A stretch of 64,000 bases of DNA, taken from positions 186,001 to 250,000 of the forward strand of contig NZ_FQUJ01000005.1 of assembly GCF_900128925.1 (NCBI RefSeq), in the 5' to 3' direction. This DNA is from Modicisalibacter ilicicola DSM 19980. GTDB lineage: Bacteria; Pseudomonadota; Gammaproteobacteria; Pseudomonadales; Halomonadaceae. Below the pieces are notes generated by a model, which worked only from the letters and a program-made list of their open reading frames with translations, ran no database searches and was not told where the DNA came from. Position numbers and translations under genes: made by a program. Position 1 is the stretch's first letter. Each line of letters starts with the position of its first letter. Shown here piece by piece: positions 49,539 to 57,699 of this stretch.

Positions 49539-50507
49539 ATGTGGGCAACGCCCGGGAAGTTGAGAGCCAAGGGCATCATTGGCATGAACCGACGCAATAT
49601 CCGCTACATCGGTCGCTACAATGATCGCAGCCTCTACCCGCTGGTCGACGACAAGCTCAAGACCAAGTTGCTGGCCAAGCGCCATGGCATCACGACGCCG
49701 GACCTGATCGGCACCATCACCAACCAGTTCAGCGTCAAGCATGTCGCCGAGATGGTCTCCGGCCAGCCCGGCTTCGTGGTCAAGCCTGCCAAGGGAAGTG
49801 GCGGCAAGGGAATTCTGGTAGTGGAACATCAGGATGCCGAAGGCTACATCAAGCCCAGTGGCCACCGCTTGCACCGCGAGGATCTCGAGCGGCACGTCTC
49901 CAATATCCTCTCGGGGCTCTACTCCCTGGGGGGGTCGCCGGACGTGGCCTTGGTGGAGTCGTTGATCGCCTTCGATGATTCGTTGTCCGAATACACCTAT
50001 GAGGGCGTACCCGACATTCGCGTCATCGTCTTCAAGGGTTATCCGGTCATGGCGATGATGCGCCTGTCCACCGCCGCCTCGGATGGCAAGGCCAACCTGC
50101 ACCAGGGTGCGGTCGGCGTCGGCCTGGACATCGCCACGGGCACGGCCGTACGCGGCGTGCAGTTCGACCGCCCCCGGGTGGACCATCCGGATACCGGCCA
50201 CGATCTGGTCAGTCTGAAGGTCCCCGACTGGGAAGTGCTGCTCAAGCTCGCGGCGAGCTGTTACGAGATGACCGGCCTGGGCTATCTGGGCACCGACATG
50301 GTGCTGGATCGCCGCCATGGCCCCATGCTGCTGGAGCTCAATGCGCGCCCGGGGTTGGCCATCCAGATGGCCAACGGCGAAGGACTGCGATCGCGTCTCG
50401 ACCTGATCGAGCGTCAGTCGGAGAATGGCGACGTGGATGCCAGGGTAGCGTTTGCACGCCATCATTTCGCCCGTCGCGGTGAATTGCAGGAGGCGATGGC
50501 TTCTTGA
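49539..50507 (+). CDS. ATP-grasp ligase (alpha-L-glutamate ligase-like, RimK-related)
   Basis: 322 residues. ATP-grasp features: FVVKPAKGSGGKGILVVE near residue 78 (glycine loop and Lys), the Mg/ATP site MLLELNARPGLAIQMANG near 265. RimK relatives add glutamate or other amino acids to acceptors through an acyl-phosphate. The third member of the retropepsin/7TM/ATP-grasp unit; the start follows CGGAGG. Acceptor and donor are unknown. Confidence 0.87.
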   Translation: MWATPGKLRAKGIIGMNRRNIRYIGRYNDRSLYPLVDDKLKTKLLAKRHGITTPDLIGTITNQFSVKHVAEMVSGQPGFVVKPAKGSGGKGILVVEHQDAEGYIKPSGHRLHREDLERHVSNILSGLYSLGGSPDVALVESLIAFDDSLSEYTYEGVPDIRVIVFKGYPVMAMMRLSTAASDGKANLHQGAVGVGLDIATGTAVRGVQFDRPRVDHPDTGHDLVSLKVPDWEVLLKLAASCYEMTGLGYLGTDMVLDRRHGPMLLELNARPGLAIQMANGEGLRSRLDLIERQSENGDVDARVAFARHHFARRGELQEAMAS

Positions 50508-50551
50508 TCGCTTCTTGAACCAACGCCGATCACGCAGGTAGGAAGAAGAGG

Positions 50552-50995
50552 ATGAGCGACCTGTTCAAGAGTCTCGAAAAGGCAGAGCCAGGCACCCGGC
50601 GGCCGCTGTCGTCACTGCTCGATGCCGTCCGCTGGAACCCGGAGGGCCTGATACCCGCCATCGCCCAGCAGCATGACAGCGGCGAGGTCCTGATGATGGC
50701 CTGGATGAATCGGCAGTCACTCGAGGAGACGTTGCGCACCGGTCGGGTCTGTTACTGGTCCCGTTCTCGGGGCAAGCTCTGGCGCAAGGGAGAATCTTCG
50801 GGGCAGGAGCAACATCTGAGGGCGGCGCATCTCGATTGCGACGGGGATACCCTGTTGCTGCAGGTCGCCCAGACAGGCCCTGCCTGTCATACCGGACGGC
50901 GTAGCTGTTTCTATGTCGCGCTGGAGGCGGAGCATGGTGAAGTGGATGTCGAACCCATCATCGATCCGGATGCGCTCTATGGCCCTCGAGGCTAG
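50552..50995 (+). CDS. hisI: Phosphoribosyl-AMP cyclohydrolase
   Basis: 147 residues. Zn/Mg motifs [12 protein letters not shown] and [28 protein letters not shown] is the substrate block. Opens the ring of phosphoribosyl-AMP in histidine synthesis. Stand-alone (no HisE domain, no hisE next door) and remote from other his genes within the window. RBS AGGAAGAAGAGG. Its end overlaps yidD by 17 bp. Confidence 0.94.
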   Translation: MSDLFKSLEKAEPGTRRPLSSLLDAVRWNPEGLIPAIAQQHDSGEVLMMAWMNRQSLEETLRTGRVCYWSRSRGKLWRKGESSGQEQHLRAAHLDCDGDTLLLQVAQTGPACHTGRRSCFYVALEAEHGEVDVEPIIDPDALYGPRG

Positions 50996-51296
50996 AGACG
51001 TGCTCAGGCGCGCGCTCATCCTCCCCCTGATAGCCATCATCCGACTCTACCAGTACGGCATCAGCCCCCTGCTCGGCCCGCGTTGTCGCTTCTGGCCAAG
51101 CTGTTCGAACTACGCCATCGAGGCACTGCGCCTGCACGGCCCCCTCAAGGGCGGCTGGCTGGCCCTCAGGCGCATCCTCAAGTGTCACCCCTGGCACGCT
51201 GGCGGCATCGATCCGGTGCCCCCACGCTGCAAATGCGACCACGGTACGGACCAAGAAGCGAGCAGCAGCGAGCCTGATGAGCGATCTCGTGGGTAG
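50979..51296 (+). CDS. yidD: Membrane protein insertion efficiency factor YidD
   Basis: 105 residues. Amphipathic N-terminus, then the YidD signature [39 protein letters not shown] and [11 protein letters not shown] with the conserved Cys residues. Helps YidC/Sec insertion. Normally beside rnpA and yidC; here it is coupled to hisI by a 17-bp overlap. ATG 50979 is the simplest start; it lacks a clear ribosome site. Confidence 0.88.
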   Translation: MALEARDVLRRALILPLIAIIRLYQYGISPLLGPRCRFWPSCSNYAIEALRLHGPLKGGWLALRRILKCHPWHAGGIDPVPPRCKCDHGTDQEASSSEPDERSRG

Positions 51297-51302
51297 CGGC
51301 CA

Positions 51303-51728
51303 TCAGCTCCCGGCAGCCACCCTTTCCTGCTCTGCCACCGCGTAGATGCGGGTCAGCATGGCATGCAGGCCATTGGCCCGGGTCGGCGAGAGATGCTTGT
51401 CGAGCCCGAGGTCCTCGAGAAAGCGCGGCGTGGTCTCGGCAATTTCATCGGGCGTGCGATCATTGTAGATGCGCATCAGCACGGCGATCAGTCCCGACAC
51501 GATGGCCGCATCGGAAGTGGCGTCGAAATGCAGCGTTTCCCCCCGACGCTGGTGGTGAATCCAGACATTGGATTGGCAGCCATCGATCTTCGTCTCTGGC
51601 TTCTTCAGCTCGTCGGGAAACGCCGGCAACTGCTTGCCCATGTCGATGATGTACTGGTAACGATCCATCCAGTTGTCGAAGAAGCTGAATTCCTCGATCA
51701 GCTCGGCCTGGGCTTCCTGGGCACTCAT
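51303..51728 (-). CDS. SufE-family sulfur acceptor
   Basis: 141 residues. The acceptor Cys is in IDGCQSNVWI near residue 51; family opening FFDNWMDRYQYIIDMGKQLP. It takes persulfide from a cysteine desulfurase (SufS or CsdA) and passes it to Fe-S or other sulfur pathways. Good RBS AGAGGAG. SufE versus CsdE cannot be settled without the desulfurase gene. Downstream of the recombinase on its own strand. Confidence 0.9.
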   Translation of the reverse strand: MSAQEAQAELIEEFSFFDNWMDRYQYIIDMGKQLPAFPDELKKPETKIDGCQSNVWIHHQRRGETLHFDATSDAAIVSGLIAVLMRIYNDRTPDEIAETTPRFLEDLGLDKHLSPTRANGLHAMLTRIYAVAEQERVAAGS

Positions 51729-51756
51729 ATCGTCTCCTCTTGAGGTCGTGATGGCA

Positions 51757-52938
51757 TTATAACGACTCGGGTCCGTCGACGTCTGCGCTCATTGGAATCG
51801 ATCGAAGCGACACGCCATGGTCGCGCAACTGATGGTGCCACTCCTCGGCCTCGGCGTGCAGGTAGCGGGCGGTGGTATCCAGGCGCGAATGGCGAGCGCT
51901 TCTGGCCAGATAGCGCAGTTCCACACCGCTCTGAGCCTGGTGGGTGATCGAGGTATGCCGTAGCCAGTGCGGCGTGGCCATGCGCAGGGTGCGAGCCAGG
52001 GCAGGCTCGCCCTCGCCCTCCTCGAGCGCTTGCGCGGCGGCACCAAAGCTTCCCTTGATCAACCGGTAGAGCTGGTTGTCGCCCAAGCCACGTTGACCGT
52101 CCAGCCCTCGCAGCACCGGCCCATTCTCATCCGGCTCGGGCAGCGCCGTCAGCCCCAGGTACACTCGCCAGTCGCCAAGCAGTGCGAGCATGTCCGGGGG
52201 CACCGGAATGCTCGCAAGCTTGTCGCCCTTGCCGACCACCCGCCACCACCAGCGACCCTCCCGGCACGTGAAGTCGCTCATCCGTGCTGCGGCCATCTCG
52301 CTGACACGCGGGGCCAGCAGATAGGCGAAGCCGAAGATCAGTCGCCGACGCTGCCAGATGAACCGCTCCCGCGCACTGGCCTCCGGCGCCGGCGGCCGAT
52401 TGAACCACTGCCACAACCAATCCCACAGCGGGCGTTCCAGATAGCGATCGATGCCCTCGTGGCGGTTATCCAGACGCCGCCGCTTGTCTCGCATCAGTCG
52501 AAACGGGTTGTGATCCACCCAGCCCGCTTCCACCAGCCAGCTGAAGAGCCCTTGCAGAATCACCAGGCTCTGGCGCCGACTCGCCGGGGTCAGCGGTCGT
52601 CGAAACGGCCGCCACTCGGGATGGGCGCGCGGGCGTGGTGGCCCGATCCAGCGATCGGTGGGTTGCGGGTCGCCGAGAAACGCCTCGAAGCGCGCCAGAT
52701 GCTCGCGGCGCATCCGATCCAAGGTAAGCCCCTGCTCTCCCAGCCACAGCAGCAAACGCTCCGCCTCCTTGCGGTAGGTGCGCCAGGTCTGGGGGCTGGC
52801 CTGATATTCACTGAGCCACTGGCTTACCGCCTGGGTATCGCTTGACGCCTGAATACGCGGCGCAAGCGCGTATGCCGCTTGCTCGAGCGGCGTGTCCGGA
52901 AAAGTCGTGGCCGTGGCATTCGGGGTCGGTAGCGGCAT
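51757..52938 (-). CDS. Tyrosine-type site-specific recombinase
   Basis: 393 residues. N-terminal SAM-like core-binding domain (about 40-150), catalytic domain with all six residues visible: Arg in LLAPRVSEMAAA, Lys in VVGKGDK, His/Arg in HWLRHTSITHQ, His in SARHSRLD and Tyr in TTARYLHAE. It is not XerC/XerD by length and insertion pattern. No excisionase, tRNA or att repeat was recognised beside it. ATG 52938 used; TTG 52947 adds three residues. It marks the left edge of an accessory-looking stretch. Confidence 0.88.
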   Translation of the reverse strand: MPLPTPNATATTFPDTPLEQAAYALAPRIQASSDTQAVSQWLSEYQASPQTWRTYRKEAERLLLWLGEQGLTLDRMRREHLARFEAFLGDPQPTDRWIGPPRPRAHPEWRPFRRPLTPASRRQSLVILQGLFSWLVEAGWVDHNPFRLMRDKRRRLDNRHEGIDRYLERPLWDWLWQWFNRPPAPEASARERFIWQRRRLIFGFAYLLAPRVSEMAAARMSDFTCREGRWWWRVVGKGDKLASIPVPPDMLALLGDWRVYLGLTALPEPDENGPVLRGLDGQRGLGDNQLYRLIKGSFGAAAQALEEGEGEPALARTLRMATPHWLRHTSITHQAQSGVELRYLARSARHSRLDTTARYLHAEAEEWHHQLRDHGVSLRSIPMSADVDGPESL

Positions 52939-53016
52939 GGGAACCAAAGCGGGTAAAGCGTGCAGTGCAGGCTATCATGGAATTGCCCAGGCATCAGAGA
53001 TACCGGTCGATCCGCC

Positions 53017-53562
53017 TCACGAGTTCCCTTCGAGCCTTGGATAGATAAGCCCGCCGTCCTGCCCAGGCCGAGCCGCTTCGGTCATCGTCGCCGGCTGAAT
53101 GCGGTCGTCGTTCATCAGATGATAAACCTGCTCGCCGTGGTGAAGCAGATGATCGGCGATGATGCGCCGGTGACAGCGCCACCACACCGCCTCCGCGCAC
53201 ATGACCGCGCAGGTCCGGCGGTGGCCGAGTTCGATCAACTCTGCGAGCCCCTGGCGAAACGCCTCCGACAAGGCATAATCCGCATAGTTGTGAAAACTGC
53301 GATTATGCCAGTAGCCGTTGACGTCATTCCCCACGGTTTTCGAGCGGTTGCGCAGGCCGGCCAGCGCGACGCTATGGGTATAGCCGATACCCAGCGGCGC
53401 AAGCGCTTCCGGCAGCGCGTCGTGGTTGAACTGCGGGTTGCTGCGCGAGCGCGGCATGGCCCGCACATCGACGAGATACTCGACCTCGCCTACCCGTAGT
53501 AGCGTGACAAATTCATCGATAGTGCGAGTCGAATGCCCCACCGTGTAGAAGGCGTGTCTCAC
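53017..53562 (-). CDS. DUF488 family protein
   Basis: 181 residues with the DUF488 opening YTVGHSTRTIDEFVTLL, LVDVRAMPRSRSNPQFN and CAEAVWWRCHRRIIADHL. Function unknown; the conserved Cys/His/Arg suggest an enzyme. GTG start 53562 is preceded by AGAGGGA. Ends 78 bases before the recombinase start, on the same strand, 22 bases from pirin. Confidence 0.85.
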   Translation of the reverse strand: MRHAFYTVGHSTRTIDEFVTLLRVGEVEYLVDVRAMPRSRSNPQFNHDALPEALAPLGIGYTHSVALAGLRNRSKTVGNDVNGYWHNRSFHNYADYALSEAFRQGLAELIELGHRRTCAVMCAEAVWWRCHRRIIADHLLHHGEQVYHLMNDDRIQPATMTEAARPGQDGGLIYPRLEGNS

Positions 53563-53584
53563 GACGGAATCCCTCTTACCCCCT

Positions 53585-54472
53585 TCATGGCATTGGCGGC
53601 GGCATCAGACGCTCGCCGTTGAACCCCGGCACCTCACCAAAGCGCGGGTCACCGCTCTCCCAATCACACTGGGCCTGGGCAACCTCGGTCTTGCTATGAC
53701 CGACGAAGTTCCACCAGATGAAGATATCCTCGCCCAGCGGTTCGCCGCCAAGCAGCAGGACGCGAGTGCCAGCGTCGAACTCGAAAGTCACGTCCTCCAG
53801 ACCACCGCCCAGATAGGCCAGTTCGTTGGGCTCAAAGCGATCCCGGCCGATGCGCAGTGCGCCTTCCAGCACGAGCACGCCGTATTCGAACGCCTGACGT
53901 AGATCGAGGCGCAGCCGCGAAGCCGACCGGGCCAGCATATCCGCCCCCACCAGCGGCGAGAACGCCAGGGTCGGCGCTTCGCGGCCGTTGAGAGAGCCGA
54001 TCAGCAAAGTGACATCCACCTCCTGTTCTCGCCAGCGCGGCAGGTCGGAATAGTGATCGAAGCGGGGGGCGGTATCACGATGAGCATAAGGCAAGGCGAT
54101 CCATAGCTGAGCAGCGTGCAACTTGGTTTCACCGGGCAGGGATTCCTCCGTGTGAGCGATACCGTGCCCGGCAGTCATCAGATTGACTTCGCCAGGTCGA
54201 ACAACCTGTTCGCTGCCGAGGCTGTCACGGTGCAGGATATCGCCGGCCAGCATCCAGGTGAAGGTCTGCAGGCAGGTGTGCGGATGCGGGCCGACGCGCA
54301 GACCGGTGCTGTCTGGCGAAAAGTCGGCCGGGCCGGCATGGTCGAGAAAACACCAGGCCCCGATCTGTCGGCGTTCGCGCTGGGGTATCAAGCGGCTGAC
54401 CGGGATACCGCCCACATCGGCGGTACGCGCCGCCAGATGCTGAATCAACCGCCGCCCGTCGAAACCGGGCAT
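53585..54472 (-). CDS. Pirin family protein
   Basis: 295-residue double-cupin. The N-terminal iron-binding block is RVGPHPHTCLQTFTWML with HTEES (His, His, Glu-type ligands); C-terminal cupin from about 165. Some bacterial pirins are quercetinases, others regulators. ATG 54472 has no ribosome site, while ATG 54516 in another frame has a good one; see the small ORF there. A partial second pirin lies 0.9 kb upstream beyond the YcaC-type gene. Confidence 0.85.
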   Translation of the reverse strand: MPGFDGRRLIQHLAARTADVGGIPVSRLIPQRERRQIGAWCFLDHAGPADFSPDSTGLRVGPHPHTCLQTFTWMLAGDILHRDSLGSEQVVRPGEVNLMTAGHGIAHTEESLPGETKLHAAQLWIALPYAHRDTAPRFDHYSDLPRWREQEVDVTLLIGSLNGREAPTLAFSPLVGADMLARSASRLRLDLRQAFEYGVLVLEGALRIGRDRFEPNELAYLGGGLEDVTFEFDAGTRVLLLGGEPLGEDIFIWWNFVGHSKTEVAQAQCDWESGDPRFGEVPGFNGERLMPPPMP

Positions 54473-54516
54473 TCCAACGACTCGTAAAGCGCGGGATTGG
54501 CTTCAGTGTTGCTCAT
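54445..54516 (-). other. 23-codon ORF overlapping pirin start (leader or frameshifted N-terminus)
   Basis: ATG 54516 follows GAGG eight bases upstream and reads MSNTEANPALYESLE before stopping at 54445, 28 bases inside pirin in the alternative frame. The N-terminus looks like a protein start for pirin; a one-base shift would join it to the pirin frame. It is either a leader peptide coupled to pirin or a frameshift in the gene or assembly. Confidence 0.4.
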
Positions 54517-54604
54517 GACTGATACCTCGGCGTGTCCAAGCTGGACCTGGAGCGCCTTCCGCTATCAGGCAGAGGGCGCTGATGTCCACGAAGATCCGTA
54601 ACGT

Positions 54605-55228
54605 TCAGCTCCCCAGCGTCGCATCCCGGCTTTGGATAAGATTGGAGTACGCCGGCAGATGCTTGGCCAGTATCCCGCCGAAGCCTTCGATATCGTTGCG
54701 CCAGTCGCGGTGCAGTTCGCAGCCGACGCCAAACCAGCTCATCAACTGAGCGCCGGCCTGGGACATGCGGTTCCATGCGGCGTCCCGGGTAGTCTGGTTG
54801 AAGGTGCCGGAGGCATCAGTGACCACGAATACCTCGAAGCCTTCTTCCAGGGCGGACAGCGCTGGAAAAGCCACGCAGACCTCGGTGACGACCCCGGCGA
54901 TCAGCAGCTGTTTCTTGCCGGTATCCTTGACCGCCTTGACAAAATCCTCATTGTCCCAGGCGTTTACCTGACCCGGCCGAGCGATGTAGGGCGCGTCGGG
55001 AAACGCCTCCTTCAACTCTGGCACGATCGGACCGTTCGGGCCATCCTCGAAGCTGGTGGTCAGAATCGTCGGCAGATTGAAGAACCGGCCGATATCGGCC
55101 AGCGCCATGACGTTGTTCTTGAACTCGTCCTGGCTGAAGTCGCGTACCAGGGAGAGCAGCCCCGCCTGGTGATCGACCATCAATAGCACGACATCATCTT
55201 TATCGAGGCGGTTGTAGGTATAAGACAT
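54605..55228 (-). CDS. Isochorismatase-fold hydrolase, YcaC-like
   Basis: 207-residue cysteine hydrolase. Catalytic Asp in LLMVDHQAGL near residue 19 and nucleophile Cys in GVVTEVCVAFPALSALEEG near 117. YcaC proteins are octameric hydrolases of unknown substrate. RBS AAGGAG is well placed. Flanked by two pirin genes, one intact and one broken. Confidence 0.9.
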   Translation of the reverse strand: MSYTYNRLDKDDVVLLMVDHQAGLLSLVRDFSQDEFKNNVMALADIGRFFNLPTILTTSFEDGPNGPIVPELKEAFPDAPYIARPGQVNAWDNEDFVKAVKDTGKKQLLIAGVVTEVCVAFPALSALEEGFEVFVVTDASGTFNQTTRDAAWNRMSQAGAQLMSWFGVGCELHRDWRNDIEGFGGILAKHLPAYSNLIQSRDATLGS

Positions 55229-55352
55229 GACACGACTCCTTAGGGTTTCTCAGAAACGGCCAGGGTGTCTTTTGATGCCTGGCCGCCTGGCAAGGCGACA
55301 TCGGTCGCCGGTTATTTGGGCCGCGATTAATCCAGCATAAGTTCTTGCCAGG

Positions 55353-55892
55353 TTAATCAGAGCAGGACGCCTTGCCGAAGCGCCTGACCTGAAAGCCCCG
55401 AATCGACTCCTGGATTTCCTCGGCGCTATTCATGACGAAGGGACCATGGCCGACGACTGGCTCGTCGATCGGCTCCCCGGTCAATACCAGCAGCTTGGCG
55501 TCGTTGTTGGCCTCGAGCCGAATTTCGCTCTACGTACGTTCGAACATCACCAATTCCGCATCGCGCACGATACTGTCACCGTTGACGTGGACCGTGCCGC
55601 TGAGTACGACCAGCATTGCCGTATGGCCCTCGGGTAACTCCAGCATAGTGGCGCCGTCATGATTCAGCTGCAGATCCCAGACGTTGATCGGGCTAAAGGT
55701 TCGGGCTGGACCGGTCTGCACGGCGTAGTGGCCGGCAATCACCCTGAGGGTGGCGGCGCCCTCCTCCAGCGCGACATGAGGAATATCTGGCGCAAGAATT
55801 GACTGATAGCTCGGGTCGGCGGCCTTGTCTTCCACCCTATGGCAAAAAAATTCAAGATAAGCCGCGTAATCATGAATTTCCATTGAAAACAA
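55353..55892 (-). pseudogene. Pirin gene remnant with in-frame amber codon
   Basis: The frame from 55892 reads the second half of a pirin (YQSILAPDIPHV, GPARTFSPINVWDLQL, PEGHTAMLVVLSGTVHVNG) and meets TAG at 55530-55532. Reading past it in the same frame continues the family C-terminus without any shift: RLEANNDAKLLVLTGEPIDE, then GHGPFVMNSAEEI, to TAA at 55353. The N-terminal cupin with the iron ligands is missing, replaced by unrelated residues next to an AT-rich stretch. Both truncation and nonsense change argue for decay. Confidence 0.85.
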
Positions 55893-55900
55893 ATGATAAA

Positions 55901-55955
55901 ATTACGTTTTATGTATTACGTAAAAATTCTATTTCGACAAAAATATCGCTAGAAT
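55901..55955 (+). promoter_or_regulatory. AT-rich palindrome and -10 upstream of kfrA-like gene
   Basis: TTTTATGTA-T-TACGTAAAA at 55907-55925 is palindromic in 8 of 9 positions per arm; ATTACGT occurs at 55901 and again at 55915. TAGAAT at 55950-55955 is a likely -10, 51 bases before the gene. Plasmid KfrA proteins repress their own promoter through palindromes, so this may be an autoregulatory operator. Confidence 0.45.
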
Positions 55956-56006
55956 GCCCGTCGCATCGGCACTTCAGTGCCTGGACGGTTCGAACAGGAG
56001 AGTCTC

Positions 56007-56972
56007 ATGGCACGCAGCGGCGTTCAGTACGAGGACGTACAAAAGGCCATTCATCTGCTGCTGCAACGCGGCGAAACACCAGGCGTGCAGAAGATTCGTG
56101 AGGTGCTGGGCACCGGCAGCTTCACTACCCTCAGCGAGCATCTACGCCAATGGAAGGTCGAACGCGATGAAAACCGCGACGAGCCGCCTTCTCAAGACCT
56201 ACCCGAACCGCTGCAGGCGCTGACCCAGGAACTCTGGCGCCAGGCCCAGGAGCATGCCCGACACGGACTCGCCCAATACCGCCAGGAGGCGGATCAACAG
56301 GTCAGCGAGGCGCAGGAGCAAGCCCGACAGGCGCAGCGGCGAGCCGAGGACGCCACCCAGCGCGAATCCGCTATGGCCGAGTATCTGGCTACCTTGCAGA
56401 CCCGCCTCGACGAGAGGAGCACCACCCTGGCCCAGACCCAGGCCCGACTGGATGCCTGTCTGGCCGAGCTGGAAAATGCGACGAGCAAGATTGCTCGGCT
56501 GGAAGAGCAGCTTGTCCAGCTAAGTGAGAAAAGCGATGCCGAAGCAGCGGAATATCGAGAGGCCCTGGCAGAGCAGGCCCGGCAGCACGACACCCGGCTT
56601 GCTCAGGAAGAACACCGCCACGAGACTGCCGAAGCACGACTCATGACCCTGCTCGACGATGCCCGGCGGGAACGCCAGGAACTGGAAAAGCAGCATGCCA
56701 GGCGTCAGGTGCAGCTGGATAAACGGGCCGAGGAGCTGGAAAAATCGCTGCAGGAACAGCGCGCGGTGCTGATCGAAGAGCAAGCAGGCCATCGCGAAGT
56801 GCAGTGGGAATTGCATCGCCATCAGCAGGAGGCACATGAGCTGAAGCGCAAGCAGGAACGGCTGGAGAGTCAGCTTGTCGAGCGGGACAAGAAACAGGAA
56901 CAGCTGGAAGAGGCGTTGCGCGACGCCCAAGCGCGCCTGGCTAGACTGCCATTTCCGCCATTTACCTATTGA
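56007..56972 (+). CDS. KfrA-like DNA-binding coiled-coil protein
   Basis: 321 residues. N-terminal KfrA_N helix-turn-helix domain (about 1-65; GVQYEDVQKAIHLLLQRGE, PGVQKIREVLGTGSFTTLSEH), then about 240 residues of uninterrupted Gln/Glu/Arg/Ala-rich coiled coil. Relatives on plasmids bind DNA and form filaments for segregation; chromosomal copies often sit in genomic islands with recombinases. ATG 56007 follows AGGAGAG; the earlier GTG/ATG openings are weaker. Confidence 0.82.
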   Translation: MARSGVQYEDVQKAIHLLLQRGETPGVQKIREVLGTGSFTTLSEHLRQWKVERDENRDEPPSQDLPEPLQALTQELWRQAQEHARHGLAQYRQEADQQVSEAQEQARQAQRRAEDATQRESAMAEYLATLQTRLDERSTTLAQTQARLDACLAELENATSKIARLEEQLVQLSEKSDAEAAEYREALAEQARQHDTRLAQEEHRHETAEARLMTLLDDARRERQELEKQHARRQVQLDKRAEELEKSLQEQRAVLIEEQAGHREVQWELHRHQQEAHELKRKQERLESQLVERDKKQEQLEEALRDAQARLARLPFPPFTY

Positions 56973-57036
56973 GGGTATCCTGGGCATGGGAATGACAAGC
57001 CTGCCGGCCCACCGCAACCTTTAGTGCGTAACGATC

Positions 57037-57636
57037 ATGACTCCTCCATCCGGAGATTTTCCCTGCATCGAGGCTGCCTGGCGCAACCACCACCACGAGC
57101 TTCGGCACTTCCTGATCCGCCACTGCGGCAATCGCGACGACGCCGACGACCTGTTGCAGCGGGTCTATGCCAAGGCGCTGATACACCGCGAGCAGTTCTG
57201 TGAGCTGACGACCCCACGCGCCTGGCTCTATCAGGTGGCGCGTCACCAATGGATCGACGACCAGCGCCGCGCGGGGCGGCTGGTCGACGGCGACCCGCCC
57301 GAGAGACCCGCTGTGGATGCCTCACCGGCACCGCTGGAGAGCCTCGCCGGCTGCATCGCTCGCGCCCTGCCCCATCTTTTACCGGCGGACCGAGACATCC
57401 TCCAGCGCTGTGATCTCGAAGGGAGCCGGCAAGCCGACTTCGCCAAGCAACACGACTTGACCCTGCCCGCCACCAAGGCGCGGCTGCGTCGTGCCCGACA
57501 GCGCCTGCGCGAACGACTGATCGAGCAGTGCAAGATCGTCTTCGACGCCGAGGGTCGCGTCTGCTGTCACAAGGCCGACGAGCCGCTGGACCTATCTTGT
57601 CACAACCCGCCACCCGATTCGAAAAGCGCCTGGTGA
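57037..57636 (+). CDS. ECF RNA polymerase sigma factor, SigZ-type, with Cys-bearing tail
   Basis: 199 residues. Region 2 (about 12-80, NRDDADDLLQRVYAKAL, TPRAWLYQVARHQWIDDQRR) and region 4 (about 115-165, LPADRDILQRCDLEGSRQADFA; ATKARLRRARQRLRERL). The tail after residue 165 carries Cys in EQCKI, VCCHK and LSCHN. No anti-sigma gene is adjacent, so the tail may sense metal or redox state, as in CorE-type factors; inference. Probably controls the permease-thioredoxin genes next door. Confidence 0.83.
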   Translation: MTPPSGDFPCIEAAWRNHHHELRHFLIRHCGNRDDADDLLQRVYAKALIHREQFCELTTPRAWLYQVARHQWIDDQRRAGRLVDGDPPERPAVDASPAPLESLAGCIARALPHLLPADRDILQRCDLEGSRQADFAKQHDLTLPATKARLRRARQRLRERLIEQCKIVFDAEGRVCCHKADEPLDLSCHNPPPDSKSAW

Positions 57637-57664
57637 GCATCCTTTTGCCGGCGGCTGCGTCTTC
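57637..57664 (+). promoter_or_regulatory. Candidate ECF promoter before permease gene
   Basis: GCATCC at 57637, a 15-bp spacer and CGTCTTC at 57658, starting right after the sigma factor stop codon and 36 bases before the permease. Two-block layout resembles ECF promoters; no second copy was found upstream of the sigma gene. Confidence 0.3.
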
Positions 57665-57699
57665 TGAGTAGAGACACTCACGAGACAGGAGTCACGGAC

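Noticed and set aside
55530-55532. Amber codon read-through or pyrrolysine insertion in the pirin remnant
   Set aside because: The gene also lacks its N-terminal domain and nothing in the window points to pylT or pylS; decay is simpler.
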